The position numbers and the translations under genes were made by a program. The notes beneath the pieces are model-generated. The model searched no databases, was not told where the DNA came from, and saw only the letters and a program-made list of their open reading frames with translations. DNA of 64,000 nucleotides from Bradyrhizobium algeriense. GTDB lineage: Bacteria > Pseudomonadota > Alphaproteobacteria > Rhizobiales > Xanthobacteraceae. The stretch is taken from contig NZ_PYCN01000001.1 in the NCBI RefSeq assembly GCF_003062295.1, forward strand, positions 454,001-518,000. Direction: 5' to 3'. Positions 16,412 to 25,062 of this stretch are shown piece by piece (the first letter of the stretch is position 1; each line of letters begins with the position of its first letter).

Positions 16412-17386
16412 ATGCGGATTTGCGTTTTCGGTGCGGGCGCCGTCGGCAGCCATTTTGCGGTGCGGCTCGCACTGGCAGGCCATGACGTTTCCTGCGTGAT
16501 GCGGGGTGCGCATCTGGATGCCGTGAAAGCCAACGGGCTGACGCTGCGTGTTGGAAATGGCGAGTTCAAGGCGAAGGTGCGCGCATCGAGCGATCCGGCC
16601 GCGTTGGGCCAGCAGGATGTCGTCATTTGCACATTGAAGGCGACCGGGCTGCCGAGCCTTGCCTCCGGCCTCCAACCCCTGCTCGGCGAAGATACCGCCG
16701 TGGTGTTCGCGCAGAACGGCGTTCCCTGGTGGTACGATATTGGGCTCTCGCCAGGGCATCCGCCGGTACCGGATCTGGCCTTCCTCGATCCCGGTGGACG
16801 CTTGCGTGCCGCCATTCCAAAACAGCTTATCGTCGGCGGTGTGGTATTCTCGTCCAACGAAGTCGTCGCTCCCGGCGTGGTTGCGAACCTTTCGCCCGAG
16901 CGTAACCGGCTCCTGATCGGCGAATGCGACGATCGCCGGAGCGAGCGGGTCGCGCGGCTGCGTGCGGCGCTCAACGGCGCCGCGATCGAATCGCCCGACA
17001 TCGCCGAGATCCGTGAGACGATCTGGTCAAAGCTCCTGACCAACATGTCGATGTCGGTGCTGTGCCTGTTGACCGGACAGACCGCGCGCGCCGTCCGCGA
17101 CGATCCTGATCTCGCCGAAATCGTGCCGCGCCTGCTCGACGAGGCCAACAGCGTGGCGCAGAGCTGCTTCCCCGAAGTCAGGCGCGTCACGCGCTCCGGC
17201 CCCGCGCCGGACCACAAGCCTTCGATCCTGCAGGATTACGAACTCGGCCGCGCCATGGAGATCGACGTGCTGGTCCGCGCGCCGGCCGCGTTCGCGCGCG
17301 CCGCAGGACTTGCGACGCCGATGCTCGACATGATGGCGGCGCTCGCCATCCGCCAGGCGCGCGACAAGGGGCTCTATCAGGGCTGA
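16412..17386 (+). CDS. Ketopantoate reductase-family protein (first of two in the window)
   Basis: 324 aa from ATG 16412. N-terminal NADPH motif MRICVFGAGAVGSHFAVRLA, then VVICTLKATG and VFAQNGVPWW, and a helical C-terminal domain with IRETIWSKLLTNMSMSVLCLLTG holding the conserved Lys and Asn of 2-dehydropantoate 2-reductases. The classical enzyme reduces ketopantoate for pantothenate synthesis, but soil proteobacteria carry many paralogues of unknown substrate; a second one lies at 39317-40324. No panB or panC is near, so a pantothenate role is not assured. Single-gene unit divergent from the LTXXQ gene. Confidence 0.7.
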   Translation: MRICVFGAGAVGSHFAVRLALAGHDVSCVMRGAHLDAVKANGLTLRVGNGEFKAKVRASSDPAALGQQDVVICTLKATGLPSLASGLQPLLGEDTAVVFAQNGVPWWYDIGLSPGHPPVPDLAFLDPGGRLRAAIPKQLIVGGVVFSSNEVVAPGVVANLSPERNRLLIGECDDRRSERVARLRAALNGAAIESPDIAEIRETIWSKLLTNMSMSVLCLLTGQTARAVRDDPDLAEIVPRLLDEANSVAQSCFPEVRRVTRSGPAPDHKPSILQDYELGRAMEIDVLVRAPAAFARAAGLATPMLDMMAALAIRQARDKGLYQG

Positions 17387-17393
17387 AAGCCCT
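17379..17393. terminator. Short hairpin between convergent genes
   Basis: AGGGCT-GAA-AGCCCT, 6-bp stem, spanning the stop of the ketopantoate-reductase-like gene and 17 bp from the 3' end of bioB. No T run, so a weak terminator or mRNA 3'-end stabiliser. Confidence 0.4.
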
Positions 17394-17409
17394 GCTGTTC
17401 CAGGCCCGG

Positions 17410-18390
17410 TCAGATCGGCTGCAGTCCCAGCCGCTTGAACAGTTTTCGGTCGGCCTCGTCCTCCGGATTGCCGGCCGTCAACAAGGTATCGCCGACGAAG
17501 ATCGAATTCGCTCCCGCAAAGAAGCAGAGCGCCTGCATCTCGTCGGTCATGGCCGAGCGGCCCGCCGACAGGCGGACATATGATTTCGGCATCATGATGC
17601 GCGCCAGCGCAACGATCCGGACAAACTCAATGGGCGCTATCGGCGCCGCCTCGGCGAGCGGCGTGCCGGCGATCGGAATCAGCATGTTGATCGGAACGCT
17701 TTCCGGCGGCTCGGCGAGGTTCGCAAGCGTGACCAGCATTTCGACGCGGTCGGTTTCTTCCTCGCCCATGCCGAGAATGCCGCCGCAACACACTTTCATG
17801 CCGGATTGCCGGACATTCTCCAGCGTGTCGAGACGATCGGCAAACGTTCGCGTCGAGGTCACCTGCGGGTAATAGCGCTCCGACGTATCGATATTGTGAT
17901 TGTAGTAGTCGAGCCCTGCCGCGCCGAGGCGGTCCGACTGATCGCGGTCCAGCATGCCCAGCGTCATGCAGGTCTCGAGCCCGAGCGCTTTCACCGCGCC
18001 GACCATTTCAACGATGGCATCCATGTCTCTCGGCTTCGGATTGCGCCACGCCGCGCCCATGCAGTAGCGCGTTGCGCCGCCGTCTCGCGCTTTGCGTGCC
18101 TCGGCGACGACCTTTTCGACGTCCATCAGCTTCGAGGCGGCAAGCCCCGTCGAATGATGCGAGGACTGGCTGCAATAGCCGCAATCTTCCGGGCATCCGC
18201 CGGTCTTGATATTGAGCAGCTTGCTGAGCTGCACGCGGTTGGGATCGAATTGCCGGCGGTGAATCGATTGCGCCTCGAACAGCAGATCGTTGAACGGCAA
18301 CCGGTAGAGCGACCAGGCCGCCTCGCTCGTCCACTTCGGAGCGCCCGCAAGCGGCGCCGTCACAGCCAACTCATCCCGCATTTCGAGCAT
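17410..18390 (-). CDS. bioB: Biotin synthase
   Basis: 326 aa from ATG 18390 ([10 protein letters not shown]); the reading frame stays open far upstream but that part does not look like protein. Radical-SAM motif CPEDCGYC with cysteines at residues 66, 70 and 73, followed by [10 protein letters not shown], and later [13 protein letters not shown] and GGILGMGEE, all diagnostic of BioB. C-terminal [22 protein letters not shown]. Converts dethiobiotin to biotin using S-adenosylmethionine and an auxiliary iron-sulfur cluster as sulfur donor. Unusually, no other bio gene flanks it; neighbours are an SDR and a ketopantoate-reductase-like gene. I saw no BioR-type operator upstream. Confidence 0.95.
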   Translation of the reverse strand: MLEMRDELAVTAPLAGAPKWTSEAAWSLYRLPFNDLLFEAQSIHRRQFDPNRVQLSKLLNIKTGGCPEDCGYCSQSSHHSTGLAASKLMDVEKVVAEARKARDGGATRYCMGAAWRNPKPRDMDAIVEMVGAVKALGLETCMTLGMLDRDQSDRLGAAGLDYYNHNIDTSERYYPQVTSTRTFADRLDTLENVRQSGMKVCCGGILGMGEEETDRVEMLVTLANLAEPPESVPINMLIPIAGTPLAEAAPIAPIEFVRIVALARIMMPKSYVRLSAGRSAMTDEMQALCFFAGANSIFVGDTLLTAGNPEDEADRKLFKRLGLQPI

Positions 18391-18564
18391 CCGACAATTC
18401 TCCCGATCCTGATTGCCCCGCGCGGCCGTCATCGCACGCTGGCGAAGCGGACGCCAGCGGCGCGCGCGTGCTTGCAAAAAATTGATCGCCGGCATTGACC
18501 GCGCAGCGCGCGTCGTATCACTCTCGACCCTATCCAAGAAAAAGAAACCAGGTGGGAACCGAAC

Positions 18565-19347
18565 ATGCATGTCAAAGGCAAGGTTTGTGTCGTCACGGGA
18601 GCTGCGAGCGGCATCGGCGAGGCGGTGGCGCGCGCCTATGCGGAGGCCGGTGCGCACGGCGTCGTCATCGCCGACCTCAAGACCTCGCGCGACAGACTGG
18701 CAAAGGTCGCTGGCGACATCGACGGCTTGCCGATCACGGCCGACGTCGGGCTGGAGGAAGACATCAAGGCGCTGATCGCCGCGGCCGAAGACAAGTACGG
18801 GCCGGTCGACGTGTTCTTTTCCAACGCCGGCCTCTCGCGCAAGGGACAAGAGACCGCCTCCGATGCCGATTGGGACGTGAGCTGGCGTGTCCACGTCATG
18901 AGCCATGTGTTCGCGGCGCGTGCGCTGGTGCCGGGCATGCTCGCGCGCCGCTCCGGCTATCTCCTCAACACCGCGTCCGCGGCAGGCCTGCTGGCGTCGC
19001 TGAACTCGATGCCTTACGGGGTCACCAAGAACGCCGCGGTCGCGCTCGCCGAACATCTCGCCATTCAATATGGCGATCAAGGCATCCGCGTGTCCGTGCT
19101 CTGCCCGCAATCGGTGCAAACCGGCATGACGACGCCCGGCCCCAGCGCCGCAAGGGTCGACGGCGTGCTGCAGCCGCCGGAAGTGGCGCGCATGGTGATG
19201 GAGGCGATGGAGGAAGAACGCTTCCTCATTTTATCGCACCCGCAAGTCGCCGAATACATGCAGCGCAAGGCCTCCAGCCGCGACCGCTGGCTCACCGGCA
19301 TGCGCAGGCTGCGCGACAAGATCTATGGCGCGCCGCAATCAGCCTGA
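18565..19347 (+). CDS. Short-chain dehydrogenase/reductase
   Basis: 260 aa classical SDR. Cofactor loop [15 protein letters not shown] (TGxxxGIG), DLKT after strand 2 (Asp suggests NAD preference), NAG in [12 protein letters not shown], catalytic Ser in LLNTASAAG and YGVTK for Tyr and Lys. C-terminal extension includes [25 protein letters not shown]. Substrate unknown. Divergent from bioB by 174 bp; its last 9 bases overlap the 3' end of the convergent racemase gene. Confidence 0.85.
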   Translation: MHVKGKVCVVTGAASGIGEAVARAYAEAGAHGVVIADLKTSRDRLAKVAGDIDGLPITADVGLEEDIKALIAAAEDKYGPVDVFFSNAGLSRKGQETASDADWDVSWRVHVMSHVFAARALVPGMLARRSGYLLNTASAAGLLASLNSMPYGVTKNAAVALAEHLAIQYGDQGIRVSVLCPQSVQTGMTTPGPSAARVDGVLQPPEVARMVMEAMEEERFLILSHPQVAEYMQRKASSRDRWLTGMRRLRDKIYGAPQSA

Positions 19348-20073
19348 GGCTTTTGGCGCGAACGACGCCAATATGCCGTCGTATTTTTTCGCGCCGGGTG
19401 ACGCGTAAGAGCCACGCCTGGACGTCGTGAGCTTGAGTCCAGCCAGCGCCTCAGCCTGCTTCACCGCGGCCGCCACGCCATCGACGACGGGCACGTCAAA
19501 TTTCCGCGACAGTTTCTGCGCAAGATCGGCCATGCCCGCGCAGCCCAGCACGATCGCTTCCGCACCCTTGTCGAGCGCGCGGGCAATCTCGGCTTCCAGC
19601 TTCGCTTCCGCACCCGAGCCGGGCTTGTCGAGATCGAGCACCGCGACGTCACAGGCGGTGACCTGCGCCCTTTCGGCAAAGCCGTAGCGGCGCACCAGCT
19701 CCTCGAGCGGCACGATCGAGCGCGGCAGCGTGGTGACGACGGCGATCCGCTTGGCAATCTGGCCAGCCGTCACCAGCGCCGCTTCGCAAATGCCGACCAC
19801 CGGAAAAGGCGCGGCGGTGCGGGCGGCGTCGAGGCCGGTGTCGTCGAAACAGGCGACGATGCCGGCATCGGCATCAGGCGCATTCATGAACGCCTGGATC
19901 AGCCCGGGAACGGCGAAGGCCTCGTCATAGTAGCCCTCGATCGAGACGGGCCCCATCGTCGACGTCACGGCGGATATTTCGGTACCGGGCGCGGCGACGG
20001 CGCGCGCGGCGGCGCCGATGGTTTCGGTCATCGAGGTAGTCGTGTTCGGATTGACGATCAGGATTTTTGCCAT
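19339..20073 (-). CDS. Asp/Glu/hydantoin racemase family protein
   Basis: 244 aa. N-terminal MAKILIVNPNTTTSMTETI is the hallmark of the hydantoin racemase branch of the Asp/Glu racemase superfamily. The two catalytic cysteine regions appear as GIVACFDDTGLDAAR and EAIVLGCAGMADLA. Members racemise hydantoins or cleave and isomerise maleate-type acids by proton transfer between two Cys. No hydantoinase or carbamoylase is adjacent, so the substrate is open. Overlaps the SDR gene tail to tail by 9 bp. Confidence 0.8.
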   Translation of the reverse strand: MAKILIVNPNTTTSMTETIGAAARAVAAPGTEISAVTSTMGPVSIEGYYDEAFAVPGLIQAFMNAPDADAGIVACFDDTGLDAARTAAPFPVVGICEAALVTAGQIAKRIAVVTTLPRSIVPLEELVRRYGFAERAQVTACDVAVLDLDKPGSGAEAKLEAEIARALDKGAEAIVLGCAGMADLAQKLSRKFDVPVVDGVAAAVKQAEALAGLKLTTSRRGSYASPGAKKYDGILASFAPKASG

Positions 20074-20117
20074 GAGTGCATCGTAACCGGGATGGGACGA
20101 AGCGCAACTCTATCCCC

Positions 20118-20237
20118 GTCGTTCCTGCGAACGCAGGGACCCATACGCCGCGGCCTTGTGGAAAGGGCACAAGGGGAGACGGCATACTTCAACAATGAAC
20201 TGCTGTGGTTATGGGTCCCTGCGTTCGCAGGGACGAC
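20118..20237. repeat. Intergenic inverted-repeat element, family A, copy 2
   Basis: Arms GTCGTTCCTGCGAACGCAGG and ...GGGTCCCTGCGTTCGCAGGG-ACGAC with a 60-bp centre that ends CTGTGGTTATGGG, as in the copy at 4229-4346. It lies between the racemase start and the hydrolase stop, which are both on the minus strand. Confidence 0.85.
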
Positions 20238-20249
20238 GTCTGAGAGCTA

Positions 20250-20930
20250 TCAGATAATCCCATCCACCCACGCCGCAAACGCATCCAGCGCCTCATCCAT
20301 CACCTCGCGATCATTCCGCCCCGAACTCTTCAGCACATGGAAGGAATGATCGGCGCCATCAAGCAAATGCAGCGTCGCGCGCGATCCAAGGCCTTTGACG
20401 ACAGGCTCGAGCAGATTCAATTCCGCCAGCGCATCGCGCGTGCCTTGCAGGAACAGCATCGGGATTTTGACATCGGCGAGATGCTTGGCCCGATCGCTGG
20501 AAGGCTTTCCGGCCGGATGCAGCGGAAAACCGAGAAACGCCAACCCTCGCACGCCGGGCAGGGAAGAAAGCGCTTGCGCCTGCGACGTCATTCGTCCGCC
20601 GAATGATCGGCCACCCGCGATCAGCGGCAGCGCGGGACAGCGTCGCGCGGCTTCCGTCACCGCCGCCCGCACCGCGGCGTGTGCGACCTTGGGCGCATCG
20701 GGCCGCTTGCTGCCTTTTTCCATGTAGGGAAATTGATAACGCAGCGTCGCAATGCCGCGCCCGGCCAGGCCACCCGCAACCGTTTCCATCGACGCATGAG
20801 TCATGCCTGCACCGGCGCCGTGCGCGAACACGTAACACGCGCGCGCCTGCGGCGGCCGCATCACCAACCCGGAGACCGCCTCATTGGGCCCAATCTCAAT
20901 TCGGAGCAATTCCGCCTCGGCTGCCTTCAT
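20250..20930 (-). CDS. Alpha/beta hydrolase, KANL3/Tex30-like (dienelactone hydrolase group)
   Basis: 226 aa, cytoplasmic. ACYVFAHGAGAGMTH supplies the HGAG oxyanion loop; LPLIAGGRSFGGRMTS carries the nucleophile motif GRSFGG (Ser); later MLFLQGTRDAL holds the acid Asp, and LLDGADHSFHV the His. This GxSFGGR arrangement is characteristic of the KANL2/KANL3/Tex30 hydrolase group found widely in alphaproteobacteria. Substrate unknown. Divergent from the cytochrome gene by 237 bp. Confidence 0.75.
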   Translation of the reverse strand: MKAAEAELLRIEIGPNEAVSGLVMRPPQARACYVFAHGAGAGMTHASMETVAGGLAGRGIATLRYQFPYMEKGSKRPDAPKVAHAAVRAAVTEAARRCPALPLIAGGRSFGGRMTSQAQALSSLPGVRGLAFLGFPLHPAGKPSSDRAKHLADVKIPMLFLQGTRDALAELNLLEPVVKGLGSRATLHLLDGADHSFHVLKSSGRNDREVMDEALDAFAAWVDGII

Positions 20931-21167
20931 GTGATCTATCCGACACTCTGCTGCACGATCGGGACTCTATACTGGAAAAAGCCGGGCGAGCGATGACCCA
21001 GCCGACCGCGTCCCGGCCCGAGGAATCGGATTTATGGACAGACCTGTAGCGCCACTATAAGATGGCATCATATTCAACCGCACGCCGAGGGTGATTCGCC
21101 TTCCGGCGTTTTTTGATAATAGACCGATATTGCGCGCAATCGACGCGGTTTTGAAAAGGGGCAGGCC

Positions 21168-23012
21168 ATGCGTGGCAAGAGGATTGCGACAATTGTGATC
21201 GTGCTGGCGATCGTCGGCGGTTATGCCGCCTTCAAGGACGATATCGCCAAGCTCTGGCAAGATCTGCATGTGAAGATCGTGGAGCATCCCACGCCGAAGA
21301 AAACCGTCTGGCTCGACCAAGGTATCGCTAAGGACAAACTGAGCTGGTTCTATCACGCCGACCAGGGAACGCGGACCTTCGGCTTCCCCTATGAGTGGTT
21401 CATGGCACTGGAGCAGCCGACAATTTCGTGGCTGCCGTTCACCAAGGTCGGTCTCTTCAGCGACACCGCCTATCTCGACCGCTATGGCTTCATCGCGGAT
21501 ACCATCATCCCTGGCAAGGAGGCGCTTCCGATCGGGTTCGCGAAAGGCACCCCGATGCTCGATCCGACGGGCGCGGTATGGCGTAACCCGCGCACCAAGA
21601 AGGAGATGATCGGTGTCGGCCTGACCTGCGCGGCCTGCCACACCGGCAGCTTCACCTACAAGGACACCGCCGTCGTCATCGACGGCGGACCGGCGCTCAC
21701 CAATCTCCTCGCGATGAAGCAGGGCATGGGCATCTCGCTCTTGCTGACGCGCTACTGGCCCGGCCGGTTCGACCGCTTCGCCGAGCGCATCCTGGGACCG
21801 GACGCCACGCTCGACGACCGCGAAACGCTGAAGAACCAGCTCGAGCAGACTCTCAATCAGTACAAGCAGGTCAAGAACCTGGAAGAGCGCGTCGCCGCCC
21901 AGAGTATCGTGGAAGGTTACGGACGGCTGGACGCCCTCAACCGGATCGGCAACCAGGTGTTTTCAATCGACCTGAAGAAGCCGGAAAACTACGCCGGCTC
22001 CTCCTCGCCGGTGCATTACCCGCGGATCTGGAACACGCCGTGGTTCGACTGGGTGCAGTATAACGGCTCCATCATGCAGCCGATGGTGCGCAACGCCGGC
22101 GAGTCGCTCGGCGTGTCGGCGGAGCTCAATCTGACCGAGCCGTCGAAGGGACTGTATAAATCGAGCGTGGACGTGGATGCGCTGTTCAAGATGGAGCAGA
22201 TGATCAAGGGCGACACGCAGCCGAACGCCAAGGATGGTTTTCCGGGCCTGAGATCTCCGAAATGGCCGGCCGATATTCTGCCGCCGATCGATCAGAAGCT
22301 GGCCGACAAGGGTGCCGAACTCTACAAGACCCATTGCCAGGAATGCCACCGCCCGCCAGTGACGAGCGAAGCGTTCTACGATTTCAACAACAAGGACTGG
22401 TGGACGAAGAACGAGGCCGGTGAACCTATCCTGAAGGTCGAGAACGTTCCGATCTCGCATATCGGGACCGACCCCGCGCAGGCCGCCGACATGATCAATC
22501 GGACGGTATCCGTTCCTGCCAATCTCGGCATCAAAAGCAGCAGCTTCGCATTCGCGCTCGGCGAGGTGGTCGAGAAAACCGTCAATCACGTCTTCGACCA
22601 GAAAAAGCCGCCGGTGGGCCCCGCCGAGCGGAAGCGGATCGACGGCTATATGCCGAACGAGCTTCGCGGCGAACTGGCCTACAAGGTTCGCCCGCTCAAC
22701 GGTGTCTGGGCGACCCCGCCCTATCTTCACAACGGCTCGGTTCCGACCGTCGAGGCCCTGCTGGGCCCGCCCGAAGACCGTCCGAAGAAATTCTATCTCG
22801 GCAACCGCGAATACGATCCCGTGAACCTCGGTTACAAGTTCGACAAGATCGACAACGGGTTTGAATTCGACACCTCCATTCGCGGCAACTCGAACAGAGG
22901 CCACGAATTCAGGCAGGACTACAACAAGGACAAGGAAATCAAGGGCGTGATCGGGCCGGCGCTGTCGGCGGACGATCGAAAGGCGCTGATCGAATATCTC
23001 AAGACGCTCTGA
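21168..23012 (+). CDS. Membrane-anchored di-haem cytochrome c, RoxA-like or peroxidase-like
   Basis: 614 aa with AAAAGGGGCAGGCC before ATG 21168. A single uncleaved-looking N-terminal helix (IATIVIVLAIVGGYAAF, residues 6-22) anchors a large periplasmic domain. Two haem c sites: CAACH at 154-158 and CQECH at 390-394. Between and around them are MLDPTGAVWRNPRTKKEMIGVGLTC-type segments and a C-terminal NGVWATPPYLHNGSVPTVEALLGPPEDRP, shared by di-haem peroxidase and RoxA-like cytochromes. RoxA-type proteins cleave polyisoprenoid double bonds with O2, but most relatives have no assigned function. Transcribed alone. Possible roles: oxygenase, peroxidase or electron carrier. Confidence 0.75.
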   Translation: MRGKRIATIVIVLAIVGGYAAFKDDIAKLWQDLHVKIVEHPTPKKTVWLDQGIAKDKLSWFYHADQGTRTFGFPYEWFMALEQPTISWLPFTKVGLFSDTAYLDRYGFIADTIIPGKEALPIGFAKGTPMLDPTGAVWRNPRTKKEMIGVGLTCAACHTGSFTYKDTAVVIDGGPALTNLLAMKQGMGISLLLTRYWPGRFDRFAERILGPDATLDDRETLKNQLEQTLNQYKQVKNLEERVAAQSIVEGYGRLDALNRIGNQVFSIDLKKPENYAGSSSPVHYPRIWNTPWFDWVQYNGSIMQPMVRNAGESLGVSAELNLTEPSKGLYKSSVDVDALFKMEQMIKGDTQPNAKDGFPGLRSPKWPADILPPIDQKLADKGAELYKTHCQECHRPPVTSEAFYDFNNKDWWTKNEAGEPILKVENVPISHIGTDPAQAADMINRTVSVPANLGIKSSSFAFALGEVVEKTVNHVFDQKKPPVGPAERKRIDGYMPNELRGELAYKVRPLNGVWATPPYLHNGSVPTVEALLGPPEDRPKKFYLGNREYDPVNLGYKFDKIDNGFEFDTSIRGNSNRGHEFRQDYNKDKEIKGVIGPALSADDRKALIEYLKTL

Positions 23013-23031
23013 GGTCATTCGCACGTCGCAA

Positions 23032-23052
23032 CGGCCGGGCCAGGCCCGGCCG
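23032..23052. terminator. Perfect GC-rich hairpin between convergent genes
   Basis: CGGCCGGGCC-A-GGCCCGGCCG, a 10-bp perfect inverted repeat with one central base, 20 bp after the cytochrome stop and 47 bp before the end of the next minus-strand gene. No T run; likely bidirectional 3'-end hairpin. Confidence 0.55.
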
Positions 23053-23098
23053 CCCTTCCCGACGCGGCTTGCGTCACAGATGAATCAGGCAGCGCGCT

Positions 23099-23362
23099 TC
23101 ACTGGTTGGCGACCAGCCGCAGATGCGGCTTGATCGTCTCTTCCAGTTCGACCTTGAGCTGGTGCACGCGCGGATCGCCCGAGCGCGCCGCGCACACCGA
23201 ATATTGATTGACCGAGCACGCCAGCGCGTGCCGCTCTTCGGGCGTCCGCGTCACATCCGGGCTGGACAGCCTCAGCACAATCCCACCGAGTTGCACCAGC
23301 ATTTCGTCGAGCGCCCGATCCACTCCGGCTAACTGATTATTCACTCCGGCTAACTGATTCAT
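23099..23362 (-). CDS. Small hypothetical protein with tandem 7-residue duplication, 87 aa
   Basis: ATG 23362 has GGAGTGGTGCC upstream. Sequence begins MNQLAGVNNQLAGVDRALDE: the NQLAGV unit is repeated because of an exact 18-bp DNA repeat (23321-23338 and 23342-23359, period 21 bp). The remainder is helical and charged with one Cys pair region (LACSVNQYSVCAAR). No signal peptide, no membrane segment. I do not recognise a family. Sits downstream of the cytochrome, tail to tail. Confidence 0.6.
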   Translation of the reverse strand: MNQLAGVNNQLAGVDRALDEMLVQLGGIVLRLSSPDVTRTPEERHALACSVNQYSVCAARSGDPRVHQLKVELEETIKPHLRLVANQ

Positions 23363-23474
23363 GGCACCACTCCCTCTGGAAGGAGTAATGAGCAGCGCGC
23401 CCGCCCGTTCCCCGCGCACGACCGTTTACGGATAACAAGAAGTAAACGGAGCGCGATTCCAGTAACGCCCACCG

Positions 23475-23561
23475 CGCATCGGCTTGCAGGACTTGTTATC
23501 AATTGAAGGAAATCGGCTGGTCTGCTTAGGCCAAATGCCGCGATTGCAGGGCCGGGCCCGT
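23475..23561 (+). repeat. Left copy of an ~86-bp imperfect direct repeat flanking the iron-uptake block
   Basis: Shares about three quarters of its positions with 28614-28699, including GCTTGCAGG, ATCAATTGA-N-GGAAATCGGCT, GCCGCGATTGC and GCCCGT, in the same order and orientation. Both copies also read as the end of a frame, LAGLVIN-stop. This copy lies just after the 3' end of the PepSY gene. Confidence 0.7.
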
Positions 23562-23594
23562 CGGGTTCCGGCGTGTGTCAGATGGCTGCGCGTT

Positions 23595-24803
23595 TCATTC
23601 GCCCGGGACCAGGCTCCCGACCGTTGGCCGCGACATCCGCCGATGCTTTCGGCGCGAAAGATACAGCATGAAGCCGGTGACCACGAACAGCGGCATTAGC
23701 GCTGCGGCTACCATGAACAGCAGCTTGCCCGGCCAGCCAAGGATGCTGCCGCGGTGAATATCCAGCACGCTCGCGAGAACCCGCTCGCCGATTGATTTGT
23801 CCGCGTAAATCTCCGACGACACCAGCCGGCCGGTCACGGCATCGATCCGGAGTTCGTCCCGCGCGCCATCATGCGACCCATCGCGTGCCCAGGACCTGAT
23901 ACGCACGACCGTCCCCGCGCCAGCCGGCAGCGTCAGTTGCGCCGTTGCGAAACGGCCGCCCTGTTCGTGCAGGAACGCGGACCATGCACGATCGAGCGCA
24001 AGCGGTGCGGCGTCGGTTGCGCCAGTACCAGTGCCAGTGCCCCGCGGCGATTTCGGCTGCATCTTCGGTTGCATCGGTGCTGCGACGACCGAGGGGCGCG
24101 ACAATAGCCAGGTGGCGCCGTTCTTGTACCAGTCAAACGAATACCACAGGCCGGTGAGCGCCATCACCAGATAGATCACGAGCACCCAGGTGCCGGCGAC
24201 GGAATGCAGCGACCAGTGGAAGCCGCGGCCGCGCAATGCCAGATTTGGCTTCAGCCACATTTTCACGCTGCCGGCGCGGCGCGGCCATCGCAGCACGATT
24301 CCGGAGACCAGCATCACGATCAGGCCGACCGCCACCACACCGGTAATCTGCCGGCCAAAGCCGTTGGCATCGCCCGGCAACAGCAGCCAGCGATGTAGTT
24401 TGCGGACGGTGGCGAAAAAGTACTCACCCCGCGGCGTGCCGAGCAAGTGGCCATCATACGGATCGACAAAGACCGAGGACGGCCGCGAGCCGCCTTCGTT
24501 GCGGGCAAAGCGGATGCGCACCGCTCTGGACGGATCACTTGCCATCGTCACGGCCGAAACCTTGCCAAGATCATGGCCAAAATCTTGGGCGGCCTGCAGC
24601 CGCGCAATCAGCGCATCCGGCGTCAGCATCGGCGCCGAGCGGGCCTCGACCCGCATGATCCCGGCATTCAGGCTGGCGCCGATTTCATCCTCGAAGCTCA
24701 TCGTCGCCCCGGTGATCCCGATCACGGCCAGTACCAGCGAGATGGCAAGCCCAATGACGGAATGGACCTGCAACAGGCCGGCCTTGATCGGATGCTTGCT
24801 CAT
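23595..24803 (-). CDS. PepSY-domain inner-membrane protein, siderophore/iron-uptake associated
   Basis: 402 aa from ATG 24803 (MSKHPIKAGLLQVHSVIGLA). Four membrane helices in the layout of PepSY-associated TM proteins (PiuB/FpvG-like): helix 1 LAISLVLAVIGITGATMSFEDEI, helix 2 ITGVVAVGLIVMLVSGIVLRWPRR, helix 3 WVLVIYLVMALTGLWYSF, helix 4 LLFMVAAALMPLFVVTGFMLYLSRR, with histidines in VRKLHRWL, FHWSLHSV and LDIHRGS that could bind haem. The family is thought to act as periplasmic ferric-siderophore reductase. It follows the TonB receptor and iron-binding protein on the same strand after a 259-bp gap. Confidence 0.82.
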   Translation of the reverse strand: MSKHPIKAGLLQVHSVIGLAISLVLAVIGITGATMSFEDEIGASLNAGIMRVEARSAPMLTPDALIARLQAAQDFGHDLGKVSAVTMASDPSRAVRIRFARNEGGSRPSSVFVDPYDGHLLGTPRGEYFFATVRKLHRWLLLPGDANGFGRQITGVVAVGLIVMLVSGIVLRWPRRAGSVKMWLKPNLALRGRGFHWSLHSVAGTWVLVIYLVMALTGLWYSFDWYKNGATWLLSRPSVVAAPMQPKMQPKSPRGTGTGTGATDAAPLALDRAWSAFLHEQGGRFATAQLTLPAGAGTVVRIRSWARDGSHDGARDELRIDAVTGRLVSSEIYADKSIGERVLASVLDIHRGSILGWPGKLLFMVAAALMPLFVVTGFMLYLSRRKHRRMSRPTVGSLVPGE

Positions 24804-24998
24804 GAACGGAGGGAATATCTTTGGGGAGAACGGCTCAGCCGCCGAAAGCGGCGAGTTTGTTGCACAATACCGGACAGCCGACAGCGCGGCCATCCGACGG
24901 GCGCATGCGCAGATTATAATAGCTCTATGTTAGGCGGAGGTGCACTTACGCATCACGCTGACGGCACTCACTGCGAGGAATAATGTTAATTTCGCGGC

Positions 24999-25012
24999 AT
25001 ATTTCGAAATAT
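24999..25012. promoter_or_regulatory. 14-bp AT-rich perfect palindrome in the PepSY/iron-protein gap
   Basis: ATATTTCGAAATAT is a perfect inverted repeat between the iron-binding protein stop and the PepSY start. Both its base composition and position make it a candidate operator for an iron-responsive regulator, but it does not match the known Irr or RirA motifs closely. Confidence 0.35.
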
Positions 25013-25062
25013 TGTTTTTGCCTTGCTGCCTCTGCACCACACGCGCTCCCGCGCAAGGCAGC

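Noticed and set aside
16412..17386. Assigning this gene as panE
   Set aside because: Two family members exist in the window and neither lies near panB/panC, so the name cannot be supported from sequence.
18391..18564. BioR operator (TTATCTATAA-like) before bioB
   Set aside because: No matching palindrome found in this gap.
18391..19119. Upstream continuation of the bioB frame, giving a 569-codon protein
   Set aside because: The extra N-terminus is opposite the SDR gene and unrelated to BioB; the family starts at about 18390.
24804..25062. Irr box or RirA (iron-responsive) element
   Set aside because: Only a plain AT-rich palindrome (24999-25012) is present, which does not match those consensus motifs; listed separately with low confidence.
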